From: Heliocidaris erythrogramma
Lineage: Eukaryota > Echinodermata > Echinoidea > Camarodonta > Echinometridae
Direction of reading: 5' to 3'
NCBI GenBank assembly: GCA_025617745.1
Contig: CM046858.1
Location: 40,841,850-40,905,849 of the forward strand
Length of the DNA stretch: 64,000 nt
The position numbers and the translations under genes are program-made. Numbering within the stretch: position 1 is the first letter of the stretch; every line of letters begins with the position of its first letter. Under the pieces are notes generated by a model. It was not told the DNA's origin. It worked only from the letters and a program-made list of their open reading frames with translations, and made no database searches. Positions 20,106 through 31,449 of the stretch are shown here, piece after piece.

Positions 20106-20545
20106 CAGAGGGTCTTGTAGTAACCAGGCAACTATAGGTTATACAGGGAACAATAGAGTGCCTAACCAATAGGCCTCACTAAAACTAAATACTTATAAAC
20201 TAAATATAACTACATACTCAAATACTAAATATAACTAGTGAGGTACCCAACCACTGGGCCTCACATACACACTATATATATACACACAATACACTGATGA
20301 GGTACCCAACCACTGGGCCTCACCCACACACACAATACTTAGATACTAGCTAGTGAGGTACCCAACCACAAGGCCTCACATACACAGAGTATATATATGG
20401 CTGGAATGCTCCCCAGGGAGTGGAGAATGTGCATACACTGTGTGCGGGCGTGCCAGAATCCAATGACCGGGGGTAATAATATTAACCTATCTATACAGCG
20501 CCATGAGCGTCGAAAGGCGGACCTGCGCGCTATACAAGTAGCCAC

Positions 20546-20609
<64 letters not shown>

Positions 20610-20800
20610 CACAGATGAGGTACCCAACCACTGGGCCTCACCCACAATCACACTATTAATATACACTGATGAGGTACCAAACCACTGGGCCTCACCCACA
20701 ACCAAACACAAGGACTGAGGCACCCAACCACTGGGCCTCACACACAGTCGAACAAACTGAGACACCCCAACCACGCGACCAACACTAGCAGGCTTGGGCA
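20106..20800 (+). repeat. GAGGTACCCAACCACTGGGCCTCAC minisatellite
   Basis: The core GTACCCAACCACTGGGCCTC occurs about seven times (near 20237, 20300, 20356, 20618, 20671, 20721 and a diverged one at 20762), separated by CA-rich spacers. A SINE-like insertion and a TA microsatellite (20562-20607) interrupt it. Confidence 0.8.
20400..20561 (+). mobile_element. SINE-like insertion with (ATT)n tail
   Basis: GACCGGGGGTAATAATATTAA, CAGCGCCATGAGCGTC and GCGCTATACAAGTAGCC precede an ATTATTATT tail. The module order is the same as in the fragment at 2894-3000, and the tail resembles the 3' end of the antisense LINE at 44.9 kb. The 5' limit is uncertain. Confidence 0.55.
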
Positions 20801-20892
20801 CTCCCCTCCGTTATATATATTTATTTATATATATATTTATTTTTATTTTTATTTTTTTTCTTCGGAGAGGTCTCCCTACAAAAGGTGGGCTC

Positions 20893-21048
20893 AGTGCCGT
20901 ATATAGAGAGAGTCTGGCCAACTCGGCTCCAGTTGGGTAGCAACATGGCGTATATTCCTTTGTTGCAAGCTTACCTAACAAAGGAATATACGCCATGTTG
21001 CTACCCAACTGAAACCGAGTTGGCCAGACTCTGTCTATATACGGCACT
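20893..21048. repeat. Near-perfect hairpin, ~72-bp arms
   Basis: AGTGCCGTATATAGAGAGAG...GGCGTATATTCCTTTGTT is followed, after a 13-nt loop containing GCAAGC, by its reverse complement ending ATATACGGCACT. Only a few positions mismatch. This is a foldback element or a recent inverted duplication. Confidence 0.85.
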
Positions 21049-21955
21049 GGGTGGGCTGGCCCAACCTGCCTAACTCTATCCGTCACACACACATACACAC
21101 CTTAAAAAGACTATTCCAAACTTAAACTATAATGTATTTCACCCCAGATGGCGCTAGACCGCCTCCTCCCCCTGTCCAAAATGATTCGGGCGGGTGGATG
21201 GGAGTGAAAAAAATTTCCTCCGGTATTTGCCCTCTGGGCAAGACCCTAGCCAAACCAGGGCGAAAATTAGAAAGCTAAGTTCAGCCAAAGAGTTTAAATG
21301 CGAAGAGTGCTCAGTGCCGAAATAAAGCACGCGTATATATTGTGGTAGATGTCGATCGGCCCAGAGGGAAAGGTTATAGTCTTAATCAAGATGTTTGTAT
21401 TTTTTTATTTTCTTTATTTTTTTCTTCTTTTTCTGGACAGCGCTTTTGCCTCTTGGTAAAGCCGTAACTAAAGGGCATAATCTTGATATTGTCCCTTCAA
21501 ATACAAACTTATGTCCCAAAACAGATAGGAATCAACTCTAACTGCACCATGGAGGAGAGGGAGAGAGATGGGAGGGGGCCTCGGACTAGATGTTTGTAGG
21601 CCTATATTTGTTAAAGTTATTTGCTGTGAAATTTCTATTAATATTTATGTGATGATGGGGGGGGGGGGGGGGGGGGGGGTCCAAACATGTTCCCTGATAT
21701 TAAGCTCTATATGAGCAAACACTGCGATATCTGACGGGAATGTCGAGAAAAGTTATTTAAAAATAATAATGTGCTATCTTTATTTTTCTATTAAATCAGA
21801 ATATTTCATTTGATATGAATTATGGAAATTATAGGGACTATAGACCTGTAATGTAATTTTATTAGCCTTATTCTTTTAAAATTCAAGACAGAAAAGGCTT
21901 TAATAAAATGAGATTGCGTGCGAGCAATTCCTTATATAAATATAAAGATTACCGT
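21049..21955. other. Gene-free stretch with poly-G tract
   Basis: No gene is supported. A G run lies at about 21657-21679. The rest is unstructured to my eye. Confidence 0.6.
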
Positions 21956-21959
21956 AAGA

Positions 21960-22220
21960 GTGGCGTATCCAAGATTATATATCCAGGAATGTACGTGCCC
22001 CTATGTGCCAGCCAAAACCAAATTTGACATATCTTAGTTACACATCGAATGAAAGGAAATGTGTACCCCCCCCCCCCCCCCCCCCGCACAGAAAGAATCT
22101 GTAAACTGTGATAATTTTTTTCCTTGCTTGTCCTAAAATTCAAAATAGAATGCATCTGATGATTTTTTTTGATCGTCAGGCGTGGGCCTCCCCCTCTCCC
22201 TGTATTCCTGGATACGCCAC
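21960..22220. mobile_element. Short MITE with GTGGCGTATCC ends and poly-C core
   Basis: The ends GTGGCGTATCCAAGA and TCCTGGATACGCCAC are inverted repeats. A poly-C tract sits at 22065-22085. No clear target duplication. Confidence 0.6.
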
Positions 22221-23155
22221 CAATATAACCAACTTACGGTAAGTTATTTGTAATATTCTGCTGTAGAAATGTGAGACGACAGGCGAATAAAACAGTATAG
22301 GGGCTTGCTCCGAAGCCATCACCAACGCAATAGGGCCTTTACCGATTGTACGAAAAGGGGGATGGCCTCCGTGTTTTGAATTGAATTAACTAGTAACCAA
22401 CAATATAGCAGCTGATGATATAATTTATTTATTACCAGTCCTGTTCTGTCTTTGTAGGAATATCCCATTACTTTTGCCCCAGCTCTCTTTGTCTCTCTCT
22501 CCTCCCCCCTCTCATTTTTTCTCATACTCTATTATTAGGAAATCAACAGAAATCACAACAATTACAAGTGATTTACATGATTAAAAACAAAATCACTGAG
22601 CAAAAAAACACACAAACAAACAAACAACAAAAACAAACAGTAAAAATAAAGCAATTGGAACGAAAAAAAAAATATAAAAATTATCTCTTATTGCTCCCCC
22701 CAATCTTTCAATTTAATGAGATCGACCACCAACACTATGCAATCATATTTTTCACATCCATGACAGAATAGCAGGGGCGGATCAAGAGGGGGCGAATCGG
22801 CCGCGGCCCCCTTCTTGAAACCCAAGTTGGCATATACGGGCTCTTGCCTAAATTGTGAAAAAACCCGGATCGAGCGCCAAATTTAGTTTGGAATCCCAAG
22901 AGGCTAACAATGTCGTTCTATTAACCCTCCGAGAAAAACTTGTAAAAAGGCCCACCCCGCAAGACTGACGTGACAGTCCGGGCATGGATCAGTGGCGGAT
23001 TTAGGAGGCTTTTAAATAAAATTGTATCCCCCTTTTAGAACTGCTAACTTTTTTTGCTTGTCAGAGAATTATGGAGGAAAACTGGACTCATAAAATCTGA
23101 TACCCTACACCCCTCCACTGAGCGACTTTCGGAGGGCTGGCGAGAAGAAAAACTC
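22221..23155. other. Gene-free stretch with dispersed repeat fragments
   Basis: No gene is seen. Near 22985-23140 are fragments of the poly-G dispersed repeat in the opposite orientation (GTGGCGGATTTAGGAGG, TTGCTTGTCAGAGAATTATG, CCACTGAGCGAC). Confidence 0.6.
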
Positions 23156-23159
23156 ATCG

Positions 23160-24580
23160 AGCCTCAATTATACCCTTTCAGAGCTTTAAAATTCATGTAA
23201 ATCACATTTTTCATAATTTTAAATAAATACTAGGGGAATTAAAATAATTTCAAAACCCCTGTTTTCATGTGTTAACCTATGGGAGCTGGAAGGCCAAAAG
23301 CATGCATATTCCCGGGGATTTATGGGGGGTTACTGGACTCATCAAGCCTTCATTATACCTTATCAGAGCTTTAAATTTCATGTAAATCACATTTTTTCAC
23401 ATTTTCAAAGAAAATCAAAGGGAATTATAATCACCCTAAAATTCCTTGTTTTCGTGTGTTAACCTATGGCAGGCGAGACGTTTTTGGTCAAAAGCATGCA
23501 TATTCCCGGCGATTTATGGGGGTTTACTGGACTCATCAAGCCTTAATTATACCTTTCCAGAGCTTTAAATTTCATGTAAATCACGTTTTTTATATTTTCA
23601 AATAAAAATTATGGGAATTATAATCATCCTAAAATCCCTTATTTTCGCGGGTAAACCTATGGCATGCAGGAGAGACTTTTTTTTGGGTAAAATTGCATGC
23701 ATATTCCCGGGGATTTATGCGGGGTCTATTCAACTACATGTAGTTGAGTCTTAATTATACATTTTCAGAGCTTTAAATTTTATTCAAGGCACATTTTTCA
23801 AAATTTTGATTTAATTCTGCGGGAATTATAATCATTCAAAAATTCCCGTTTTTGCGTGTTAACCTATGGGAGATGGAAGGCCAAAAGCATGCATATTCCC
23901 GGGAATTTATGCGGGGTCCCTTGAACCTTTTGAGCCTTCATTAAGCCTTTTCAGAGTCTCAAATAAGGCCAAAAAAAAAAATATGTTGTATTGGCGTAAC
24001 GGGTCTGTGAAAAATAGGGTCGGTCGGTCGGGATTTTTTTTTTTTTTTTAACGACAGTATAATACATAAATACACGCAGCTAGTTCTGTCCGCAGCACTT
24101 CTGGGTTTTCGATCACGATCGAGATCGCAAAAGCAGCGCGATACGCGATATCGATAGTCAAAAAACCCAAAAAACCTAGGGTCGGCGACATTTTTAGGGT
24201 CGGGCGGGTTACGCCAATACAACTATTTTTTTTTTGGCCTAACATGTAAGCCACATTTGCACTAAATTCAAGATAATACTAGAGGAACTATAATCATTTT
24301 TAAAATCCATGTTTTCACGTGTTAACCCTATGGCAGATGACTCTGTCAAAAAGCAGGCATGATCCAAGGGATTCATAGCGGCATTTATTGACAAAAAAGA
24401 TTCAAGAAATGTTTTTTGAACTATCCATCCTTTTTCTCGTGCAAAAATCAGACTTCAAAAAGTTAGAGTAAGATATGAAATATCAAGAAAAAGTGAGACA
24501 TCTTTTCACGTGTTATACCTATGGAGGACGTATTTTTCCGAGTCTGTTTTTAACACAGCAAATTACGCCTCCAAAATGTA
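23160..24580 (-). repeat. Inverted copy of the ~185-bp tandem repeat
   Basis: The modules seen at 4080-4890 appear here in reverse complement: GCATGCATATTCCCGGGGAT, GTGTTAACCTATGG, GGAATTATAATC. Order and divergence are similar, and the boundary with the shared TTTTCACGTGTTATACCTATGG block lies near 24500. A MITE at 23967-24239 interrupts it. Confidence 0.85.
23967..24239. mobile_element. 273-bp MITE with GGCC ends and TAA duplication
   Basis: The ends GGCCAAAAAAAAAAATATGT and ...ATTTTTTTTTTGGCC continue into TTGTATTGGCGTAAC and its complement. TAA flanks both sides (23964-23966, 24240-24242). The uninterrupted copy at about 4375-4400 reads TTTGAAATTACATGTAAG in inverse, confirming the insertion. 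A 3-bp TWA duplication points to the PIF/Harbinger superfamily. Confidence 0.8.
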
Positions 24581-25160
24581 CTACGGAAGTAGGTCCGAGT
24601 AATCTGTCTTGATATTATTTAAAGTCTTTGGTTCAGCCCCTCACAACGAGGGAAAGTTATACGAAACTTCAAAAGTGACCATGCCGTCAATCCTCCGTTT
24701 GAAAGCAAACCCCATTTGTATGGCCCAAAGTGGGGTTCTATACCCCGGTCTCGAAAATGCTCATTTGAGAATCTGGTGGTTTCATTCCCAAACATATTAA
24801 TCCCCACCGTGGGATAACTTTCTATCGACGCATGGCAAGCCATGGTTTAATGCAGCAACAGCTGTCACATTACGTAAGAGCATGATAGAGATCTCTGCCT
24901 GCGGTTGACCATTCAGAGTAAACTCAATTTCCTCCAGTTTTTATAAAGTTTTCAAATGAATATTCTATTTACAAATTCAATGGTGATCCGTTTTCAAATT
25001 CGAACGAAAAAAATCGACCCCGAAATAAGGAAAATACATGAATATAACAGAGCATGCACTTCACACCCAAAGGCGAGGCCCACTGATACAGTACACACAC
25101 ACACACGTACACACAGCCCATTCCAAAACCCAGACAATTCCCTGCTCCTATCCAAGACTC
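24581..25160. other. Gene-free stretch
   Basis: No coding region or repeat is recognised except a short CA repeat near 25090-25115. Confidence 0.6.
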
Positions 25161-25163
25161 CCT

Positions 25164-26742
25164 AGGTGCGTCTTCATCAGAACGAAGTTGCTGCTCTAGA
25201 TAGCCCGCTATTGCTGATTCGGTAAATTAGCCCGATCAGAGAATAGCCAGCTATTTCTCTGCGCTAGCCCGCTATTTCGCTCGAAATGTCAACCCACATC
25301 ATCTTGGACTTATCTTCAGAATAGCCCGCTAAACCGCAAAATCAGCCTGCTCTAGCCCGCTATTCCTCGAGCGTCTTCATCAGCCCGAAGTTAAGCCCGA
25401 TCCCATCATGCACCTGTGCTCCAACTTTCGAAGCACGATTTCCGGTTTCATCGTGTTGTTTGTAAACATCAGCTGTGCGCTAGCGCTAGCGCTGCGTGCA
25501 TGAGCTGTACACAGTGCACATACGTATGTACGTTCATGTTCGTACCTCGACGCGACAAGAGTGATGTGGGATAGCTTTAGTTTTGTTTGTTTTTTATGGA
25601 TATTTTGTCTTTCTAACAGTTACGTGTTTGCAGTTAATTATGCCAAAGAACTGGTGGACCGAAGAGGAGACAGCTCTTCTAATAACCTTATGGAGGGACG
25701 ACGCAATATTTTCACAAGTCGCGTCCACGCGAACACGATCGAAGAAAGTCTACGACAGCTTAACTTAAAGTGAGAGGTTGCGAAATCATAATGTGCACAA
25801 AACATCAAAACAGATTCGTGAAGAATTTAAAATCAGAATACAAAAAGAAGGACAATAATAAAAGAAGTGGGCGCGAACGCAAAACGAGTAAGTACTACGA
25901 CATTCTGGACGAAGTGCTTGGGTGTCGCCCATCTGTTGATCCCCCGAACGTCGAGGAAACGCTGGGCGACTCCGATGGCGATGACACCCTCCAAAGCTTC
26001 CCCGACAGCACTGACACTGATGAGGCAGAGCTTGAGGCCGAGGGCAACGACAAGTCTGGCATTGCGGAAGGTTAGGGAAGACCTCTAGATCTATCATGTC
26101 TATATTTATTATTTTTTTTCTCAGCCATTTTGTTGCTATTATGAAGGAAATAAAATTTATTTTTGTATTTAGGCTATAGCCTATATTATTTTGAGCATGA
26201 TGTGTACAAATAAATTTTGTAGGCACTTAATTAAGCAGTCGAGGTGTGTGGACACAGGGCAAAGGGCGATTTCACCCTTCGCAGAGCTCAACCCTTCTCT
26301 CCCCCCCCCCCCCCCGACCACTCCTTCAGAATCGCCCTCGCCTCAGATGCATGTAAATCTGTGAATGGTAACCCACTACATGAAGATCTAGTACACATGA
26401 TGCTTGCTTTAAGATTATAAGAAGGAAACTGGGATATCAGTAATTCAAATACAATATAGCAGTAGAAGTAGCTCCTAGATACCGTATATATATTTTTTGG
26501 GTTTGTATAGTACAGTTAGCTAGCTGGTCGGGCGGGCGCGGGTAAGATTTTAAAACCGCGCGCCTGTTCACTTAAAGTGCGCATGCGCACCAACTTCGGG
26601 CTTAAGCTCGAAGTGGGGGTACTTCGGTCCGACTTCGGTCTGATGAAGACGCGATTGCAAACTGAAGCTAGCTTCAAGAAAATATCCCTGATCCACCTTG
26701 AAGCGGGCTAGAGCAGAACTTCGTTCTGATGAAGACACACCT
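25164..26742 (+). mobile_element. Non-autonomous PIF/Harbinger-like element
   Basis: The left end AGGTGCGTCTTCATCAGAAC and the right end (reverse complement AGGTGTGTCTTCATCAGAAC) are inverted repeats of about 35 bp. Both are flanked by CCT (25161-25163, 26743-26745), a 3-bp duplication. Subterminal regions carry many copies of TAGCCCGCTATT and a second inner copy of GCGTCTTCATCAG...CCGAAG. The only gene inside is a Myb/SANT-like protein; the Harbinger nuclease is absent. Confidence 0.75.
25639..26075 (+). pseudogene. Myb/SANT-like DNA-binding protein, frameshifted
   Basis: The first frame starts MPKNWWTEEETALLITLWRD, the Trp-rich helix of the Myb/SANT-like (trihelix) domain, and continues to about 25755. 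A frame change then leads to KLKSEYKKKDNNKRSGRERK and TSKYYDILDEVLGCRPSVDPP, a classic C-terminal half of this domain (K-x-Y-x-x-x-K-D-x-N-x-x-S-G). An acidic tail to 26075 (DSDGDDTLQSFPDS) follows. In Harbinger elements this protein escorts the transposase to DNA and into the nucleus. One or two indels break this copy. No introns are needed to explain it. Confidence 0.8.
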
Positions 26743-26745
26743 CCT

Positions 26746-28020
26746 GTGGCCATGAGCTGCTGGCGAGATTAGGCCAGTGTCAATAAACAGGTGATTAAAA
26801 GCTTTGCCTTTATGCCCTCCTGCTGGGCGAAGAGAGGAGAGGCAGATTCGAAAACGGGGTATAGGTATTCCAAACGAGGATTTTGCATCATGACAAAGTC
26901 CCGAGATATATAAAAAACAAAGCAGTACACACGACAAAACTTACACTAAGACCTAAGTTATCCTATAAATAAACTTAAAACTATAAAGTAACCCTAAAAA
27001 TGCAGAAAATAACGCACTCAACAGAAACACACCCGGGTGCCCTCGGCCAGCGAACGACCTAGTCGTCTCCACGCTGACTTGTCCCCGGCCTATGTGTGAC
27101 CGCGAGTGCGTTGACCCTGCAAACGAATCGGCGCTAGGGCTCCCGAAAAAACACTGGAGCAGGCCGACTGCCGGACTACGCCAATATAGCGGTGGTGGCA
27201 GAAAGGCAACAACAATATATAACCTTTAATTATATGAAAGTGATTGGGTAACTTTGTGGAGGATTGATAAAATCTTAGCTGTCTGGCCTTACATGTTATC
27301 AGTGTATTTAATATGGTGTAAAAATGAAGCCCATGTGGAAAAAAGCACTTCAAAATCATCATGTGCTTCACAAAAGTAAACATATGCAAGTGACCGGAAA
27401 TGCCAGACTCATTTTCCCCATTGACTCAGTGTTAGACTAAAGCGTATGGCCATACGCTTTCGTAAATGGGAGTATTCAGTCGCAGATATCTTAATAATAG
27501 CATTATATATTTGAAAACCTTCTATGCCTGGCTATTTATTTATCCTTCTGAACATCATTATACAAGACAGATATCAAAATTCAACAATTTATTAAATCAA
27601 GCCTCCACAAAGTTACCCAATGCCTTTAAGGTAGAAAAGCCTTATATTGCCTACCTTGGGTGATTATCTCAGATCTTGGGGCTGGTTGAGAGAGAGAGTT
27701 CTTCATCGATCCAGCGGTGCATCCAAGATAGTCGGGATGAGTCGGATGACGTCATCCGGCTAGCCAATAAGGTGAGAGGGACGTCTACCTGTTGAAAAAG
27801 GGGCGTCCCTATACTATAATGCCAAAGTTTTCGCGCTTCGCGCGCGCAGGAAGGGGGAAATAACTATCCCTCACTGCATCCACCCCGCTTACATACAGTG
27901 CAATACTGTGTCCAAATAATTGAAAGCAGTCAGGGCGTCGAACTAAAACTTTCCACCTAAATTTTTTTTGCTACAAGCCGTTATCTTTCTCTCAAATTTG
28001 CTAAAACCAAGGAGTTAAAT
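26746..28020. other. Gene-free stretch with palindromes
   Basis: No gene is supported. Perfect palindromes occur at 27439-27460 (AAAGCGTATGGCCATACGCTTT split around GGCC) and 27743-27758 (CGGATGACGTCATCCG). A TTGGGTAACTTTGTGGAGG sequence at about 27243 is repeated inverted at about 27603, hinting at a decayed foldback of about 380 bp. Confidence 0.6.
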
Positions 28021-28217
28021 TGTCCTTCCTTTGTAAATAGCCCTCTCCTTCTCCCCCTTCAGTGGAATGGATTAGTCCAGAATCTTCTTCCACTTTTCTG
28101 TTTGAAACCAAATTCGAAGAAAGCACCGGCCATGGCGCCGCAGAGTCTGTTAGTCAGAAACTTCTTTCCTTTTAAGAGGTTCTTGTTCTTGTTCTTGTTC
28201 TTCTTTATTGTATTGCC
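28021..28217. repeat. Dispersed repeat with TTCTTG tail, copy 1
   Basis: TGTCCTTCCTTTGTAAATAG, GGATTAGTCCAGAATCTT, TTTGAAACCAAATTC and a (GTTCTT)n tract match a second copy at 31265-31449 in the same orientation at about 80 percent by eye. Non-coding SINE-like family of unknown type. Confidence 0.75.
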
Positions 28218-29120
28218 ACACTTCGTACCACCAAGGGACCTGGAAACCTCGATTCCATGCAGAGTGGTCGACATGAATGTGTGAAGTATTTTTCGTGATT
28301 AATGGACATTTAAATACATTATCAACATGGCGGTAGGATCATCTCTGCAAAGCCCTGGCCTTCTGTGCCGCTTCTTCAGTGGAGGACACTGTCAACTTTG
28401 ATCTTGGACGTCGAAGTTCTGTAGGTTAAGGCATAACCATGGTGACTGTGTGTATGTTTTCGAGTGCTGTAGCTAGGTCGGTTTTGATATTTTAATCGGA
28501 GGCTACATTGAATTTGTTTTGAGGTCTCTGTAGGAATTATTTTTGAGGACATACTTTTGGGTTTGGGTGTATTTGGGTTAGATGATTTAGATCATGTCCG
28601 TCAGAGGAATATTGCTATTCAAATGTGCGAAGTATCATAGTAGTTCTGTTTTTTGGAACAGTCCAAACCTCTACTGTATGTAACTTGGTCGGTTGGATGG
28701 ACCCACAGGGTGTTGGAATCCAGAGACACCGATATATTATTGATAGGAGGGATTACAGTAATACTGTATGAGTAAAACATGCATGCAGCTCTAGCTTTGA
28801 TGGCTTTGTCAATAATGAATAGTTGTAATATTTCTTGCTTTGAAATTTGGGGACATTTGGAATTTATACTCCATTACCCAATAAAGTGTAAATAACTTTG
28901 TTTGCAAGTATTAGTAATGTTGTTAATTTAGTTAGGGTGTGCACATTTTGTAGGTTTGCTGGTTTTAGAGACTGCTTTTGAAAAAGCAGGGAAGCCTACA
29001 TATATGTCCGTAATGTTTTATTTAATTTTTTGGTCAGCAATGGTAACTGAGTGCATGTATAGTTGGATATGGATATTGTATTGCATTGTTTCAGATTTTG
29101 ATATTTCTTATGTTACTGGG
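28218..29120. other. No confirmed gene; weak zinc-finger-like frame
   Basis: A frame from ATG 28327 in a good start context (AACATGGCGG) reads GLLCRFFSGGHCQL and, past one TGA, FCRLRHNHGD, vaguely like a CCCH finger. Spacing is not canonical and there is no second support, so I do not call a gene. Nothing else is seen. Confidence 0.3.
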
Positions 29121-29124
29121 AATA

Positions 29125-29328
29125 GACCTGTTTACTAAGTGATTCAAATTTATGGATGTTTCTTTCCTGGGGACCTAGTAACGAGGTATTCCATTAACCT
29201 GTTATTAATGAATGAACTACAATATACTTGGAATCAGTTTGCATACATTACTTGTTGCTATGTCTGACAAGCCTCTGGCAAGCTTTCAAAAAGTATGCAT
29301 AAAATTTGAATCACTTAGTAAACAGGTC
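29125..29328. mobile_element. 204-bp TA-flanked MITE
   Basis: The ends GACCTGTTTACTAAGTGATT and AATCACTTAGTAAACAGGTC are perfect complements and extend about 28 bp. TA flanks both sides (29123-29124, 29329-29330). Probably a Tc1/mariner-type MITE. Confidence 0.8.
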
Positions 29329-29330
29329 TA

Positions 29331-30345
29331 TTAGTTTGAATTACTGTTAGAATTAGTCGTGTTGAAGTATTTAATGTTAATTCCGAAAACCTCGACATGA
29401 GACCGGAATTGCATGAGAGAAATACGGGTTGACTATTGGGGACAGTAAAGGGTTTTTTCGTTCCTTTGTTTTTCTGTTAACCTTGTGAGGAGGCCGGAAA
29501 GAGCACATTGGCATATTGCGTTCAGTGTTAGCCATAGGTTACTAGGATTTCTTTGTGTATTGCAATGGTGATATGATCGTAACGAAGCACAGGGTCGTTT
29601 TTCTGATGGGTATTTTGCGAAAGTATTATATTGTTTTGCATAGAAATGACACTGGGTATAGGTTTATAGGATTATACTGTTAAAATTTATGTCGATAACA
29701 AAGGCTTGGCAGTAGAGACTCTAGAAATGTTAGGATCAGTCGGTTAGCACTTAGGCTGATGTCAATGCTAGGAGGCTCGTCATGAGTCTAGTATTGCATT
29801 GTGAGGAGTGTAGGGCTGAAACAGCTGAGTTATGCACTAGATATGTTTTCTGTATTAGTGGTGCGGGTTGCCCCATTGTGTTATGAATTGAATTTTCATG
29901 TTCTGTACTTACTAGTATGTAATTCATTTTTTTAATAGCACGATTGATATTATTTGATTTATTTTGATTTATTTATTTCTGCTTGATTTCTCAATTCATC
30001 AAGTAATGCATACGTCATACAAATTATGCGATATACAATACAATGGAATATCATGACATTAATATATCTTAAACTACAAGGCTAACAGTAGGATTATAGA
30101 AAGAGAAATCAAACGAGGGTTTTCATAATAAGCCGAGGCTTGACAGCGTGAAAGCCCTTTGAGATAAAATATAATGATAAAATAATGAGAGAGAGAAAGA
30201 GAACAAGATACAGTGAGAAATAGGGATGAAGAGAGGAGGATAAAGTGAGGCAATTGTACCTTTCCAAATATTTTAAATAACAACTGTATTAACAATAGAG
30301 AATTAATCATCCGGTTTGAGAGGCAGACATGATATTAACATAATA
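29331..30345. other. Gene-free AT-rich stretch
   Basis: No gene, repeat or structured element is recognised. Confidence 0.6.
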
Positions 30346-30350
30346 TTAAT

Positions 30351-30996
30351 CAGTGTAGTAATATCACGCGAAACCGTTATAACGCAAACGCGTAATAATT
30401 TGACGTCAAAATAGTAAATCGATCACAGTGAGAGCACCGTCCGCTCTCCACTGATCTGAGTCCCCAACTATGCACGCAAACCGTATGCGAAAGGAAAGAA
30501 ATGGAACGATTACGCGACACGTTCTTCATCTTTGACCTCCCAGGGACGGCTTGGAAGGCGATGGGACGATTGCAAAATACGATACTTTTAACATGCAATG
30601 TATACTTGATCGAGCTATCCGCGCCGAATTGTAAAAAATCAGTCACAAATATTAAACAGCTTTTTCCAGAATCTGACTAGAACAAAATTAGATGTGTGTA
30701 ACAGCCGTCTTCGCTTAATTCGTTTCAAAACCAAAACCGAGTTTGTCTGTGTGATATGCATGGGGTGTACAGGGTGTATGTATTCGAGCGCTGCATGTAC
30801 TACACTGTGTGGTATGTGTATACTGCTGCTCGGCTCGGCCGGCCGTGTGTGTGTATGTGTGAGCGTGTGCTTGTGGCGAGTAGCATGAGACTGTGAAATT
30901 CACTGGAGCGTAGAACCGGAGTTCGAGCTTGCTGTGCGAGGGTTACGAAAATAACGCTATACTGTTATAACGGTTTCGCGTGATTTTTCTACACTG
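30351..30996. mobile_element. 646-bp element with CAGTGTAG ends
   Basis: The ends CAGTGTAGTAATATCACGCG and the complement of CGCGTGATTTTTCTACACTG match, continuing through AAACCGTTATAAC. TTAAT flanks both sides (30346-30350, 30997-31001), a 5-bp duplication (or TTAA plus a chance T). No transposase. Superfamily not assigned. Confidence 0.7.
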
Positions 30997-31264
30997 TTAA
31001 TAGCAAGTGGTAAACTCGTTTTCTAAACTAATATCATATCTGCCTCCCAAAGAGGTGAAAATGTGAAAATGTGCCAAGTCATGGGTCCTATTTACATAAT
31101 TATACAAGGTATTATGGGTGTACTACAAAATCACTATTGTGGGGAATATTGCTTAATTAGGTGATTTTTTGCTGCTGGCTTGAAAGAGTAGTAGCCTGGG
31201 TGTCGGGACGCCACTCAATTAAGCAGGGAAGTGTGTAACAGAGCAAAACAAGTTTTACATAAGC

Positions 31265-31449
31265 TGTCCTTCCTATGTAAATAGCCCTCTCCCCCCTTCA
31301 GTGGATTGGATTAGTCCAGAATCTTTTTGCATTTTTTCTGTTTAGCTGTTTGAAACCAAATTCAAAGAAAACACTGCACTCAGAGTCTGTTATTAAAGTC
31401 AGAAAGAGGTTATTCTTCTTGTTCTTGTTCTTCTTTATTGCATTGTCTC
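31265..31449. repeat. Dispersed repeat with TTCTTG tail, copy 2
   Basis: Second copy of the family at 28021-28217, sharing TAGCCCTCTCCCCC, GGATTAGTCCAGAATC and the TTCTTGTTCTTGTTCTTC tract. Confidence 0.75.
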
